The notes beneath the pieces were generated by a model. That model ran no database searches, was not told the DNA's origin, and saw nothing but the letters and a program-made list of their open reading frames with translations. This document shows, one piece after another, positions 14,725 to 23,085 of a stretch of DNA of 24,668 nucleotides. The DNA comes from Bacteroidota bacterium (GTDB lineage Bacteria > Bacteroidota > Ignavibacteria > Ignavibacteriales > Ignavibacteriaceae): contig JAJYIL010000003.1 of assembly GCA_021790055.1 (NCBI GenBank), positions 1 through 24,668 of the forward strand, in the 5' to 3' direction. Within the stretch, counting starts at the first letter, position 1. Each line of letters begins with the position of its first letter. The position numbers and the translations under genes were made by a program.

Positions 14725-17672
14725 AAATATTTTTATTTTCCGTCTCCTTCCTTTTTGCATCAATCTGTTTAGCCCAAACCGAAAATCCTTATCCTGCAAC
14801 TTCAATCCAAAAAAGAATTGATGCATACAACCAAAGGGTTGAAATGCGAAAAAACTCTCTGGTAAAAAATGTTGAGCTTAAATCAATCGGACCTACGATC
14901 ATGAGCGGACGCGTTGATGATATTTCAGCCGATCCCCAGGATCCAACACATTTTTATGTTGCGTATGCTTCAGGCGGATTGTGGCGAACTACAGATAATG
15001 GAATATCTTTTACTCCGCTGTTCGATGAAGAAGCCTCGATGACAATCGGCGCAATAGCTGTAGATTGGAATCATGGTAAAACATTCTGGGTTGGAACAGG
15101 TGAAAGCAATTCAAGTCGTTCATCTTATGCCGGTACAGGTATTTATAAAAGTACCGATAAAGGAAAAACCTGGCAGTGGATGGGGCTTGGAGAAACTCAG
15201 CATATAGGAAGAATTGTAATCGATCCGGACGATCCAAATACAGTTTGGGTTGCAGCAGTTGGTCATCTTTATTCCGTAAATCCGGAACGCGGAGTTTTTA
15301 AAACTATCGATGGTGGTAAAACTTGGAAGAATACTTTATTTGTTGATGATACGACCGGTGCAATTGATCTTGCAATCAATCCTTCTAATCCGAAAATTCT
15401 TTACGCGGCACTTTGGCATCGAATAAGATATCCTTGGAACTTTGTCGGTGCAGGAAAAACCTCAGGTATTTATAAAAGCACCAACGGCGGCGATACTTGG
15501 AATTTAATTTCAGGTCCCGGCAGCGGATTTCCAAACGGTGAAGGAGTTGGAAGAATCGGGCTTGCTGTCTATCCGAAAAATCCGCAGATAATTTATGCAG
15601 TCCTTGACAATCAATTTCATCGGAAGAAAGAAGAAGGGGAAAAACAAAATGTCATAACTCGTGAGAAACTTTTAAAAACGTCAAAGGAAGATTTTCTAAA
15701 GTTAAATGATGATGAACTGGATAAATTTTTTGATAAGAATGGCTTTCCTGAAAAATATACCGCAACGGATGTAAAACAGATGGTAAGGTCAGGAAAGATT
15801 TCGGTTAAAGATGTAGCTGTTTATCTTGAAGATGCGGAAGCGCAGCTTTATTCAACGCCAATTATCGGCACAGAAGTTTACTGCTCCGATAACGGCGGTA
15901 GAACTTGGAAGAAGGCAAATGAAAAATATATCGATGATATGTTTTACACTTACGGATATTATTTCGGACAAATTCGTGTAAATCCAATCAACGACAAAGA
16001 AATTTATATACTCGGTGTTCCCACTCTTCGCTCTGAAGACGGCGGAAAGACCTTCTCGCTTGTTGACGGTGATAATGTTCACGGAGATTTCCATGCTCTT
16101 TGGATTAATCCAAACAAACCTGACCACTTAATCATCGGCAATGACGGGGGAGTAAATATTACTTATAACAAAGGTAAAACTTGGTTCAAAGCAAATACGC
16201 CGGCAGTCGGACAATTCTACAGCGTTGCCTTTGATATGGATAAGCCGTTCAATGTCTACGGCGGAATGCAGGATAACGGCGTTTGGTATGGTCCAAGTGA
16301 TTATTCTCCAAACTACGAATGGTATTCAACCGGACAGTATCCGTTCAAATCAATAATGGGCGGGGACGGAATGCAGGTTGCTGTTGATACTACAAACAAC
16401 AATCTTGTTTACACCGGCTTTCAATTTGGATATTATTATCAGGTAAATACCAAAACCGGAAAAGATGAATCCGTAATGCCCGTAAATAATATCGGTACGC
16501 CAAATCTCAGATTCAATTGGGAATCGCCCATAAAATTATCCAGCCACAACCACGATGTTTTTTACATCGGTTCAAACATTCTTTACCGCTCACTGAATCA
16601 AGGCAAGCATCTTGTTCCGATTTCCGGTGACTTAACCAAAGGCGGAAAAAACGGCAACGTTCCTTACGGTACTTTAACTACGATTGATGAATCGCCGCTT
16701 AAATTCGGATTGATATACACCGGCAGCGACGACGGTCTGGTTTATGTTACTAAAGACGGCGGTGTAAACTGGCAAAGAATTTCAGACAAGCTTCCGCAGA
16801 ATTTATGGGTCAGCAGAGTAACAGCCTCAGCTTTTGATACCGGAACTGTTTATGTTTCTCTTAACGGATATAGATGGGATGATTTTAATTCATATTTATA
16901 CCGGTCTACCGATTACGGAAAAGATTGGAAGAAGATCGGCACAAACCTTCCCGAAGAATCTATAAACGTTGTTAAAGAAGATCCGACGAATAAAAATATT
17001 TTATACGTCGGAACCGATAACGGGCTTTATGTTTCGCTCGATGCCGGAAAAATCTTCATGCCGTTCTTCAAAGGATTGCCGCAAGTACCGGTGCATGATG
17101 TTGCAATACAGCCAAGAGATAAAAAAATTGTAGTGGGGACTCATGGAAGATCAATTTTTATAGGAGACGTTAAATATATTGAACAGCTTACCGATACCTT
17201 GATGTCCAAGAAAGTTTATCTTTTCGCTTTGAATAATCTTCCTTATAATTCTTCCTGGGGCAATAAAGATTACACATGGGGCAAACCGTTTCAGCCGGAG
17301 ATGAAGATTGCATTTTACAGCGGCTCTAATAATATTGCAAAGATTAATATTTTGACAGAAGATGGAAAAACGTTAAAGCAAATTGCAGACACATGCGACC
17401 ACGGCTTGAACTTTTACAACTACCATCTTTCCATCGATTCAAACAAAGTTGAATCTTATAAAAAGTTACTTGAAAAAAAATTTAATGGAAATAAAGAAAA
17501 AGAATTAACTAAATCTGAAGTTAATTTTGAAAAGACTGATAACGGTAAAACGTATCTTCGCCCTGGAAAATATAAAGTAGAAATAGAAGTTGACGGAACG
17601 AAGGATATCCGTTCATTTGAAATATTGCCGCAGAGAAAAAGTCCGAGAGAAAAGAAAGAGTTGACGCCATAA
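14721..17672 (+). CDS. Secreted BNR/Asp-box (VPS10/sortilin-like) beta-propeller protein
   Basis: This is a 983-residue exported protein. A signal peptide ends near ICLAQ (residue ~19). It is filled with Asp-box loops of the form S-x-D-x-G-x-T-W: STDKGKTW (144), TIDGGKTW (195), STNGGDTW (253), SDNGGRTW (~390), SEDGGKTF (~438), TYNKGKTW (~480), VTKDGGVNW (~677), STDYGKDW (~729) and SLDAGKIF (~775), enough for more than one propeller. An insert at about 305-370 is rich in Lys and Glu. The C-terminal ~170 residues are non-repeat and end in a charged tail, with no PorSS sorting domain. Related large proteins are common in Bacteroidota; their activity is mostly unknown, although the fold is shared with sialidases and GH74 enzymes. 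The 4-bp overlap with the cyclodeaminase gene suggests coupling, but a shared pathway is not evident. Confidence 0.85.
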   Translation: MKIFLFSVSFLFASICLAQTENPYPATSIQKRIDAYNQRVEMRKNSLVKNVELKSIGPTIMSGRVDDISADPQDPTHFYVAYASGGLWRTTDNGISFTPLFDEEASMTIGAIAVDWNHGKTFWVGTGESNSSRSSYAGTGIYKSTDKGKTWQWMGLGETQHIGRIVIDPDDPNTVWVAAVGHLYSVNPERGVFKTIDGGKTWKNTLFVDDTTGAIDLAINPSNPKILYAALWHRIRYPWNFVGAGKTSGIYKSTNGGDTWNLISGPGSGFPNGEGVGRIGLAVYPKNPQIIYAVLDNQFHRKKEEGEKQNVITREKLLKTSKEDFLKLNDDELDKFFDKNGFPEKYTATDVKQMVRSGKISVKDVAVYLEDAEAQLYSTPIIGTEVYCSDNGGRTWKKANEKYIDDMFYTYGYYFGQIRVNPINDKEIYILGVPTLRSEDGGKTFSLVDGDNVHGDFHALWINPNKPDHLIIGNDGGVNITYNKGKTWFKANTPAVGQFYSVAFDMDKPFNVYGGMQDNGVWYGPSDYSPNYEWYSTGQYPFKSIMGGDGMQVAVDTTNNNLVYTGFQFGYYYQVNTKTGKDESVMPVNNIGTPNLRFNWESPIKLSSHNHDVFYIGSNILYRSLNQGKHLVPISGDLTKGGKNGNVPYGTLTTIDESPLKFGLIYTGSDDGLVYVTKDGGVNWQRISDKLPQNLWVSRVTASAFDTGTVYVSLNGYRWDDFNSYLYRSTDYGKDWKKIGTNLPEESINVVKEDPTNKNILYVGTDNGLYVSLDAGKIFMPFFKGLPQVPVHDVAIQPRDKKIVVGTHGRSIFIGDVKYIEQLTDTLMSKKVYLFALNNLPYNSSWGNKDYTWGKPFQPEMKIAFYSGSNNIAKINILTEDGKTLKQIADTCDHGLNFYNYHLSIDSNKVESYKKLLEKKFNGNKEKELTKSEVNFEKTDNGKTYLRPGKYKVEIEVDGTKDIRSFEILPQRKSPREKKELTP

Positions 17673-17684
17673 TGTTTTAGAATA

Positions 17685-17723
17685 TTAATCAGATTAGATT
17701 CCTATTGGAGTAATGGATTAAGG
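17685..17723 (+). terminator. Hairpin after the BNR-repeat gene (possible terminator)
   Basis: Twelve bases past the stop, TTAATC (17685-17690) pairs with GATTAA (17716-17721). An inner stem ATTCC/GGAGT with one G-U pair closes on a TATT loop. The right arm reads as two 8-mers (GGAGTAAT, GGATTAAG), recalling the array structures elsewhere in the window. No U-tract follows, so termination is only a suggestion. Confidence 0.35.
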
Positions 17724-17835
17724 ACCAAATTCTATAACTCTATTATGACACATAAAAAAGTTAGTTAATAATTCTTCCAAATAATTTATCTTAGATATTT
17801 CCCGTCTTTCTCTGTTAAAACTTTTTTTTATTTTG

Positions 17836-17843
17836 TAAATTTG
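17836..17843 (+). promoter_or_regulatory. Candidate -7 box (TAAATTTG) for ilvD
   Basis: This is an exact match to TAnnTTTG in a 343-bp gene-free stretch. Transcription would start near 17850, giving ilvD a leader of about 165 nt that holds the inverted repeats at 17898-17914 and 17929-17970. No convincing TTTG is present at -33. The minus-strand frame across this region looks like chance. Confidence 0.4.
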
Positions 17844-17897
17844 AACTTCAAAAGAGCTCTTACATTTAAGATATCGGCTATTAAACCTGCCTGCCGC

Positions 17898-17970
17898 ACT
17901 TGTTACCGACAAGTTTGGGTAAGCTTTCACTTAAACTTAATCTCACAAAAGATCATGTTTTAGTTTAAGT
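17898..17970 (+). promoter_or_regulatory. Two inverted repeats in the ilvD leader
   Basis: The first repeat is ACTTGT-TACCG-ACAAGT (17898-17914), a perfect 6-bp stem with a 5-base loop. The second is ACTTAAACT (17929-17937) with AGTTTAAGT (17962-17970), a perfect 9-bp stem with a 24-base loop. Both lie between the predicted promoter and the ilvD ribosome-binding site. They could form leader RNA hairpins or be operators. No leader peptide rich in Ile, Val or Leu codons and no T-box feature was seen. Confidence 0.4.
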
Positions 17971-18015
17971 TTATAAAACTGAATCCAATGAAAATTTTTA
18001 TTTTAGAGGTAAATT

Positions 18016-19698
18016 ATGAAAGAAGGACTAAACAAATACAGTAAAAGATTAACGCAGACCCGTTCTCAGGTCGGCTCGCAGGCAATGCTGCACGGCATCG
18101 GATTAACTGACGAAGATTTTAAGAAACCTCAGATCGGTATTGCAAGCATGGGCTGGGAAGGCAACACATGCAACATGCATCTTAACGATCTTGCCAAGCT
18201 TGTAAAGAAAGGAGTACAGGACACTGGTTTAATAGGATTGATATTCCATACCATCGGCGTAAGTGACGGAATCTCGATGGGTACCGAAGGTATGAAATAT
18301 TCTCTTCCGTCAAGAGACATAATCGCCGATTCAATTGAAACTGTTATGGGCGCGCATTGGTATGATGCTCTTATTGCAATACCTGGCTGCGACAAAAACA
18401 TGCCCGGCTCCGTAATGGCAATGTCAAGATTAAACCGCCCAGCAATTATGGTTTACGGCGGAACAATTAGAGCAGGATTTTATCAGGGAAAGAAATTAGA
18501 TATTGTTTCTGCCTTCGAAGCTTACGGTCAATATTTATCAAAAGATTTTACAGTAGAAGATCTTGAAAATGTACTTCACCATGCATGTCCCGGAGAAGGC
18601 GCTTGCGGTGGAATGTATACGGCAAACACAATGGCTTCGGCAATCGAAACTATGGGTATGAGTCTTCCTTACAGCTCATCTTGCCCGGCAAACAGCGAGC
18701 AAAAAGCAAAAGAATGCTACGATGCCGGGAAGGCAATCTTAAATCTTTTAGAAAAAGATTTAAAACCTAAGGACATAATGACAAAGAAAGCCTTCGAAAA
18801 TGCTATTACGGTTGTAATAGCCCTGGGAGGCTCTACAAATGCTGCTCTCCATTTAATTGCAATGGCAAAAGCAGGAAACGTTAATTTAAGCCTTAAAGAC
18901 TTTCAGGAAATTTCAAACCGCACTCCTTATCTTGCCGATTTGAAGCCAAGCGGCAAGTATGTTATGGAAGACCTGGGTGAGATCGGCGGCGTTCCGGCAG
19001 TTCAAAAAGTATTGCTGAAGGAAGGAATGCTCGATGGAAACTGTATTACAGTTACTGGCAAAACTTTAGGAGAAAATATTGAAAGTCTTCCAGACTTAAA
19101 AGAAGGACAGAAAATAATATTTCCGTTAAGCAGCCCGATTAAGAAAACCGGTCACCTCCAAATTCTATACGGCAACCTTGCCGAAAAAGGCGCAGTTGCT
19201 AAAATTACGGGCAAAGAAGGATTGAAGTTTTCCGGTCCGGCAAAAGTTTATAACTCAGAAGAAGAAACTCTGAAGGCAATCGAAAGAAAAGAAATTGCAG
19301 CAGGTGACGTAATAGTAATCCGTTATGAAGGACCGAAAGGCGGACCCGGCATGCGCGAGATGCTTGAAATAACCGCTGCAATAATGGGCGCCGGTTTAGG
19401 CAAGAGCGTTGCACTTATTACCGACGGAAGATTTTCCGGCGGAACTCATGGATTCGTAGTAGGTCATATTACTCCCGAAGCGCAGACCGGCGGTAATATT
19501 GCTCTTTTAGAAAACGGAGACGTAATTACAATTGATGCAGAGAAAAATATTTTATCCGTGGATTTACCGGATAAAGTTTTGGCAGAGCGAAGAAGCAAAT
19601 GGAAACAGCCTGCGTTTAAAGCGACAAGCGGCATCCTCTATAAATATATTAAAAACGTTTCGTCCGCATCAGAAGGCTGCGTAACCGACGAAGATTAG
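18016..19698 (+). CDS. ilvD: Dihydroxy-acid dehydratase
   Basis: The enzyme dehydrates 2,3-dihydroxy-isovalerate and -methylvalerate to the 2-oxo acids in valine, leucine and isoleucine synthesis. It has 560 residues, the normal length. Cluster ligands are C52 (EGNTCNMH), C125 (PGCDKNMPGS) and C197 (CPGEGACGGMYTANTMA). Three cysteines in these places fit the Fe-S dehydratase family. K127 is the metal-site lysine of the DK motif. SDGISMGTEGMKYSLPSRD, GPKGGPGMREML and ITDGRFSGGTHGF are further signatures. AGAGG lies 7 nt before the ATG. Sugar-acid dehydratases of the same superfamily are longer and differ in these motifs, so IlvD is the firm choice. No other branched-chain gene is adjacent; it appears to be a single-gene unit. 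Confidence 0.96.
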   Translation: MKEGLNKYSKRLTQTRSQVGSQAMLHGIGLTDEDFKKPQIGIASMGWEGNTCNMHLNDLAKLVKKGVQDTGLIGLIFHTIGVSDGISMGTEGMKYSLPSRDIIADSIETVMGAHWYDALIAIPGCDKNMPGSVMAMSRLNRPAIMVYGGTIRAGFYQGKKLDIVSAFEAYGQYLSKDFTVEDLENVLHHACPGEGACGGMYTANTMASAIETMGMSLPYSSSCPANSEQKAKECYDAGKAILNLLEKDLKPKDIMTKKAFENAITVVIALGGSTNAALHLIAMAKAGNVNLSLKDFQEISNRTPYLADLKPSGKYVMEDLGEIGGVPAVQKVLLKEGMLDGNCITVTGKTLGENIESLPDLKEGQKIIFPLSSPIKKTGHLQILYGNLAEKGAVAKITGKEGLKFSGPAKVYNSEEETLKAIERKEIAAGDVIVIRYEGPKGGPGMREMLEITAAIMGAGLGKSVALITDGRFSGGTHGFVVGHITPEAQTGGNIALLENGDVITIDAEKNILSVDLPDKVLAERRSKWKQPAFKATSGILYKYIKNVSSASEGCVTDED

Positions 19699-19705
19699 AA
19701 TGCAT

Positions 19706-19755
19706 ACTGCGTGATTGCATGGAATAATAAACATGCAATCATGCCTTCATGCAGT
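19706..19755 (+). repeat. Hairpin of inverted octamers after ilvD (possible terminator)
   Basis: Left arm 8-mers ACTGCGTG and ATTGCATG (19706-19721) face right arm 8-mers CATGCAAT, CATGCCTT and CATGCAGT (19732-19755) across a 10-base AT loop. The strongest stem, 19709-19721 with 19732-19744, is 13 bp with one G-U pair. It starts 8 bp after the ilvD stop. The following sequence is not a clean U-tract, so it may be a factor-dependent or 3'-stabilising structure rather than a classical terminator. Confidence 0.6.
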
Positions 19756-19837
19756 CAAGCTCAAAGATTTTTAATCAAACCGTTCTAAAATACTTGAAAA
19801 TCTTTCTTCAAAATTTATCCCCAAATATTCCTTTTAA

Positions 19838-20005
19838 TGCCGGACCTTGTTAGTTTATATAGAACTATTTAACAGCATTGGAGGATACTATGCGTGGTCC
19901 CGGCTAGTTAATGGAAATTACGTTACAATCTGGAAAAAACAGCCGGACGGCTCATGGAAATATGTATTTGACGGCGGAAGCACAACACCGGCGCCTGAGA
20001 GGTAA
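19838..20005 (+). pseudogene. 3' tail of a DUF4440 / SnoaL-like gene
   Basis: An open stretch beginning right after a stop codon ends at TAA 20003-20005. From 19911 it encodes NGNYVTIWKKQPDGSWKYVF followed by DGGSTTPAPER. This resembles the last two strands of DUF4440 (NTF2-like) proteins, where YVTIWKKQPDGSWK is a common ending. The upstream part (IGGYYAWSRLV from 19877) is a poor fit, and the ~100 residues of an intact domain are absent. It is read as a degraded remnant left by deletion. An ATG at 19890 is out of this frame and stops after five codons. Tail-to-tail with the anti-sigma gene, 1 bp apart. Confidence 0.55.
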
Positions 20006-20006
20006 A

Positions 20007-20249
20007 TTACTTATCTTCACTCAATCCTAAAAATTCGATAAGCTTATTATGCGCTTCCGAGGGCAGCTCAACATTATATTTCTTGTAGAAGTCGATGGTT
20101 TTCTCTACAGACTTAAAATAGTTGCTGCAGTCCGGGCATTCATCCAGATGGCTTTTAATCTCTATGCACTTTGGTGATTCGAGATCTTCGCCGAGACTCT
20201 CGCAGATATGGCTCATAACATCTTTACAAGTAATCTTTTCTACTTTCAT
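20007..20249 (-). CDS. Zinc-finger anti-sigma factor (zf-HC2 type, soluble)
   Basis: This is an 80-residue protein that probably holds the adjacent ECF sigma factor inactive. The ZAS motif H34-x3-C38-x2-C41 (HLDECPDC) is intact, and C8, C16 and C28 are available as a further zinc ligand; C8, 26 residues before H34, fits the usual spacing best. No transmembrane segment is present, so it is cytoplasmic, unlike many longer anti-sigma factors. This leaves redox or metal release as the plausible trigger, as in RsrA-type proteins (inference). It overlaps the sigma gene by 4 bp (ATGA), the usual coupled arrangement. Confidence 0.85.
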   Translation of the reverse strand: MKVEKITCKDVMSHICESLGEDLESPKCIEIKSHLDECPDCSNYFKSVEKTIDFYKKYNVELPSEAHNKLIEFLGLSEDK

Positions 20250-20812
20250 TTTTGGAATGCCTTATTTATTTCTTTTCTTAAGAAAGCCCTGGCTCTATGA
20301 AGTCTCGATTTAACAGCCGGAACTGAGAGCTCGGTAATCTTCCCGGTTTCTTCGGTCGATAGCCCTTCAACGTCTCTTAACAAAAACACAATTCTATAAT
20401 CGGGTGAGAGCTTTTGAATTGCTTCGTCTAAAATATTTTTAAGCTCGTTGTTTTCAACTACATTTGCCGGTACGGAATCCCATCCCGCAGCATAGCTGTT
20501 ATCATACAAGCCGTCATCATCATCAATTGAAACCGATTCATATTTTTTCTTCCTGGCTTCCATTAGGCAATGGTTTGAAACAATTCTGTAAAGCCATGTA
20601 GAAAGCTTTGACTTCCCGTCAAACTGGCGCAGCGACTTAATCATGCTGTAAAAAGTCTCCTGCATTATGTTTTCAGCCTTAAGGGAATCGCGACAAATTT
20701 TAAATGCGAAATTGTAGACTGTCTTCTCGTAGCTTTTTACAAGCTCGGACATCGCCTTCTTATCGCCATTCTTTGCCGCTTCTATTATTTGCTGTTCTTC
20801 CATCTGATGCAC
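20246..20812 (-). CDS. ECF-family RNA polymerase sigma factor
   Basis: This is a 188-residue group 4 sigma factor. Region 2 (about 25-90) contains YEKTVYNFAFKICRD, ENIMQETFYSMIKSLRQFDG and KLSTWLYRIVSNHCLMEARK. An acidic linker (SIDDDDGLYDNS) joins region 4 (about 127-180), with IQKLSPDYRIVFLLRDVEGL, STEETGKITELSVPAVKSRL and HRARAFLRKE. The start as given is GTG at 20812; an ATG at 20803 would remove three residues, and neither has a strong ribosome-binding site. It is followed by its probable anti-sigma factor and shares a 163-bp divergent control region with the cNMP-GAF gene, a possible target. The regulon is unknown. Confidence 0.93.
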   Translation of the reverse strand: MHQMEEQQIIEAAKNGDKKAMSELVKSYEKTVYNFAFKICRDSLKAENIMQETFYSMIKSLRQFDGKSKLSTWLYRIVSNHCLMEARKKKYESVSIDDDDGLYDNSYAAGWDSVPANVVENNELKNILDEAIQKLSPDYRIVFLLRDVEGLSTEETGKITELSVPAVKSRLHRARAFLRKEINKAFQK

Positions 20813-20846
20813 AATCTCTTTTTAGGATTCATTCAAATTGCAAACC

Positions 20847-20854
20847 CAAATTTA
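20847..20854 (-). promoter_or_regulatory. Candidate -7 box (TAAATTTG) for the ECF sigma operon
   Basis: The minus strand reads TAAATTTG, an exact TAnnTTTG. It would start transcription near 20841, about 28 nt before the GTG at 20812. On the other strand of the same divergent region, TATAAT at 20926-20931 is a weaker candidate for the cNMP-GAF gene and lacks a good -35 partner. Confidence 0.4.
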
Positions 20855-20975
20855 CGATAAAACCTGCTTTTACGAAATCCAAATTTTATACGGCTTATTT
20901 CGTTTTCTATTTCTAAATAATTCATTATAATTAGTATGTAGGTTAAAAATTGTAATGAAAATTTAATTGGTATTT

Positions 20976-23051
20976 ATGCAACGGAATAAAGATACGGCAC
21001 CGCTGATGAAGAACCGGCTCTTTAAGGGCATCGATCCATCCAGGTTAAAAATGAAATTGCGGCAGAACAATTTCTTATCATTCAGGGAGGGAGACATCAT
21101 TTTTCAAAAGGGAGATGCCGGTGAAAATATCTTTCTTATAATCGAAGGCGAAGTGAAATTAAAAGCTCATTCTGCAGAAAACGGCACGAGCATTTTCCGT
21201 AAAGGGAAGAACGACTTCTTCGGCGAGTTAGAACTCTTCGATAAAGTACCGCGTAACTCTTCGGCAATTGCAAATACGGACTGTGTCCTGTATACCTTAT
21301 CTAGGAAAGAACTCTATGAATTAATCTCAGCCGACAAGTCGATTAAAAAGAATATTAACAGCGAGGAAATCGAATCTGATGAACCCGGAATCGAAGGAGA
21401 AGAAATTACTGAGGAAGCAATCCGAGAAGAAGCGGTTACTTCCGATGAACCGGAAGAAATTATGGATGACTCTTTGCTGCAGGAAGATATCCTGGAAATG
21501 CCGGACGAAAATATTGATTCTGCTATTCATGATTTCAATTTAGAAAATAAAATTGAAACACCGGGCAATGAATTTATTGAAGAAGGAATTACTCTAAACG
21601 ATTCATCTGATGACCTGGAGGAGACAAAATTAAACGAACAAATCTACGATGAAAATTCTGATAACATCTTTAAGTTGAATTCCGACGAAACCTTTTTTCA
21701 TGATGAACCCGGACCGGCAGATGAGGGCATTCAGAAATCAGATGAATTTGACCTTGAAAAAAACATCCCGGAACACAACTCAAATGATAATTTATTCGTT
21801 GAGCCGGAAGCAGAAATGCCGGAAATTTCTTTACCGTCTACTGAGGCTTTAATTGATTATAAGAAAATATCCCAGGCGGTTAGAAAGATATATTCAGGCA
21901 GGGGTCTCGAGAATACAGCCCGTTCCGCCGTCGAAACATTGATCGATTTGTTTGATGCCCAGATAATACGGATATTCATTTCGGAAAATAAGGATGGAGA
22001 GCTCTGGTCTTATCCTTTTATGGATAACAGCGAGGAAATAAAGAAAGTAAAGTCAGGCGAAGGTCTGGTCGGAGGCGCCGCAATTACAAGAGAGGTTATT
22101 AATCTTAACGAGCCAACATTTGATGCGAGATATAATCCCCAATTCGATTCTGTTGAAAATATTTTAATTGAAGATATGCTAATATATCCAATTATGAATG
22201 AAGGCGGGAACCTTGTTGCGGTCATCCAGATGATCAACAGCGGCAAGAACGGCTTTACTTCCACGGATATAGAAATGCTTTCACTTTTATCACTGGATAT
22301 TTCTACGGCAATTTCTACGGCAAGGGAAAGCTCGAAATCAATGGAAGATAACAATATGGAAAAGCCGTTTGACAGCGCAAACAAAACTATAGAAGACGAA
22401 TACATGTACTTCAGTAAAACTTCAAAGTTCCTCGCAAGCGACCTAAAAGCATCTTCTTCTCTTTTAGTACGATATCTTGATTTCATTAGAAAGAAATCAG
22501 AAGCAGAGGAAATAAAGGACGCTTCCGGCTTAGCACTTCAGCAGGCGGAAATTATTTTAAAGGAAGCCGGAGTTGTTTCCGATTTTATCAACGGTAAGTC
22601 AGCTCTGAAGAAAGAGACTGCCGGGATTCGAAAAATTCTTGACGACACATTGGAGATGCTTGCCGAATATGTTGAACAGAGAAAATCAAAGCTTTTCAAG
22701 AAGTGTCTTACCGATGCTTCAGTCAATATTGATAGACACGCATTTTATATTGCATTCTTCCAGGTTATAAAGAACGCCTGCGAAGCTATGCCGCAAGGAG
22801 GAAGCATTTACGTTACATGCGAGAAAGAAGAAAATAGCCTGCGGTTTGAAATAAAGGATAGCGGGATAGGAATAAGCGAAGACATAAAGGGAAAAATATT
22901 CGATCCTTTCTTTGCTTTCCCTGAAAATAAGCCGGGACTCGGTCTTTCTATTGCAAGTAAAATTATAAAAGATCACGGCGGAGAATTGAAATTAAATTAC
23001 GGCGTAAGCGACGGAGCTTCGTTCATTATTACTCTGCCTGCTGCAGCATGA
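20976..23051 (+). CDS. cNMP-binding / GAF / HATPase protein lacking the phosphoacceptor His
   Basis: This is a 691-residue soluble signalling protein. Order: a cyclic-nucleotide-binding domain (about 12-130: FREGDIIFQKGDAGENIFLI, FFGELELFDKVPRNSSA); a very acidic, low-complexity linker (about 135-290, many E/D, repeated SDEP); a GAF domain (about 297-450); a helical dimerisation region; and a HATPase_c domain with N-box NACEAMP (600), DSGIGI (628) and GLGLSI (~653). In the helical region the expected H-box reads FLASDLKASSSLLV, with Ser488 where histidine normally stands and no NP motif. It may therefore bind ATP without autophosphorylating, or phosphorylate another protein as serine-kinase-like HATPases do. 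The ATG at 20976 is preferred over a TTG at 20967. It lies 101 bp before miaA. Confidence 0.88.
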   Translation: MQRNKDTAPLMKNRLFKGIDPSRLKMKLRQNNFLSFREGDIIFQKGDAGENIFLIIEGEVKLKAHSAENGTSIFRKGKNDFFGELELFDKVPRNSSAIANTDCVLYTLSRKELYELISADKSIKKNINSEEIESDEPGIEGEEITEEAIREEAVTSDEPEEIMDDSLLQEDILEMPDENIDSAIHDFNLENKIETPGNEFIEEGITLNDSSDDLEETKLNEQIYDENSDNIFKLNSDETFFHDEPGPADEGIQKSDEFDLEKNIPEHNSNDNLFVEPEAEMPEISLPSTEALIDYKKISQAVRKIYSGRGLENTARSAVETLIDLFDAQIIRIFISENKDGELWSYPFMDNSEEIKKVKSGEGLVGGAAITREVINLNEPTFDARYNPQFDSVENILIEDMLIYPIMNEGGNLVAVIQMINSGKNGFTSTDIEMLSLLSLDISTAISTARESSKSMEDNNMEKPFDSANKTIEDEYMYFSKTSKFLASDLKASSSLLVRYLDFIRKKSEAEEIKDASGLALQQAEIILKEAGVVSDFINGKSALKKETAGIRKILDDTLEMLAEYVEQRKSKLFKKCLTDASVNIDRHAFYIAFFQVIKNACEAMPQGGSIYVTCEKEENSLRFEIKDSGIGISEDIKGKIFDPFFAFPENKPGLGLSIASKIIKDHGGELKLNYGVSDGASFIITLPAAA

Positions 23052-23085
23052 CAGCAAAAAAGCTAATAAATGTTTTATTGGCATA

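Noticed and set aside
17898..17920. A third NarL-like site (TTACC ... GGGTAA) in the ilvD leader
   Set aside because: The spacing between half-sites differs from the two element copies and there is no second block; it is probably coincidence.
17718..17930. 70-codon open frame on the minus strand in the ilvD upstream region
   Set aside because: No ribosome-binding site or family match; it covers the predicted ilvD promoter and part of the leader repeats, and its composition is that of AT-rich noncoding DNA.
19890..19907. ATG preceded by GGAGGA, resembling a translation start
   Set aside because: The frame stops after five codons. GGAGGA is better explained as Gly-Gly codons of the DUF4440-like remnant in another frame.
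22010..22486. 158-codon open frame on the minus strand
   Set aside because: It lies wholly inside the GAF-domain coding sequence, has no family resemblance and no ribosome-binding site; it is a shadow frame.
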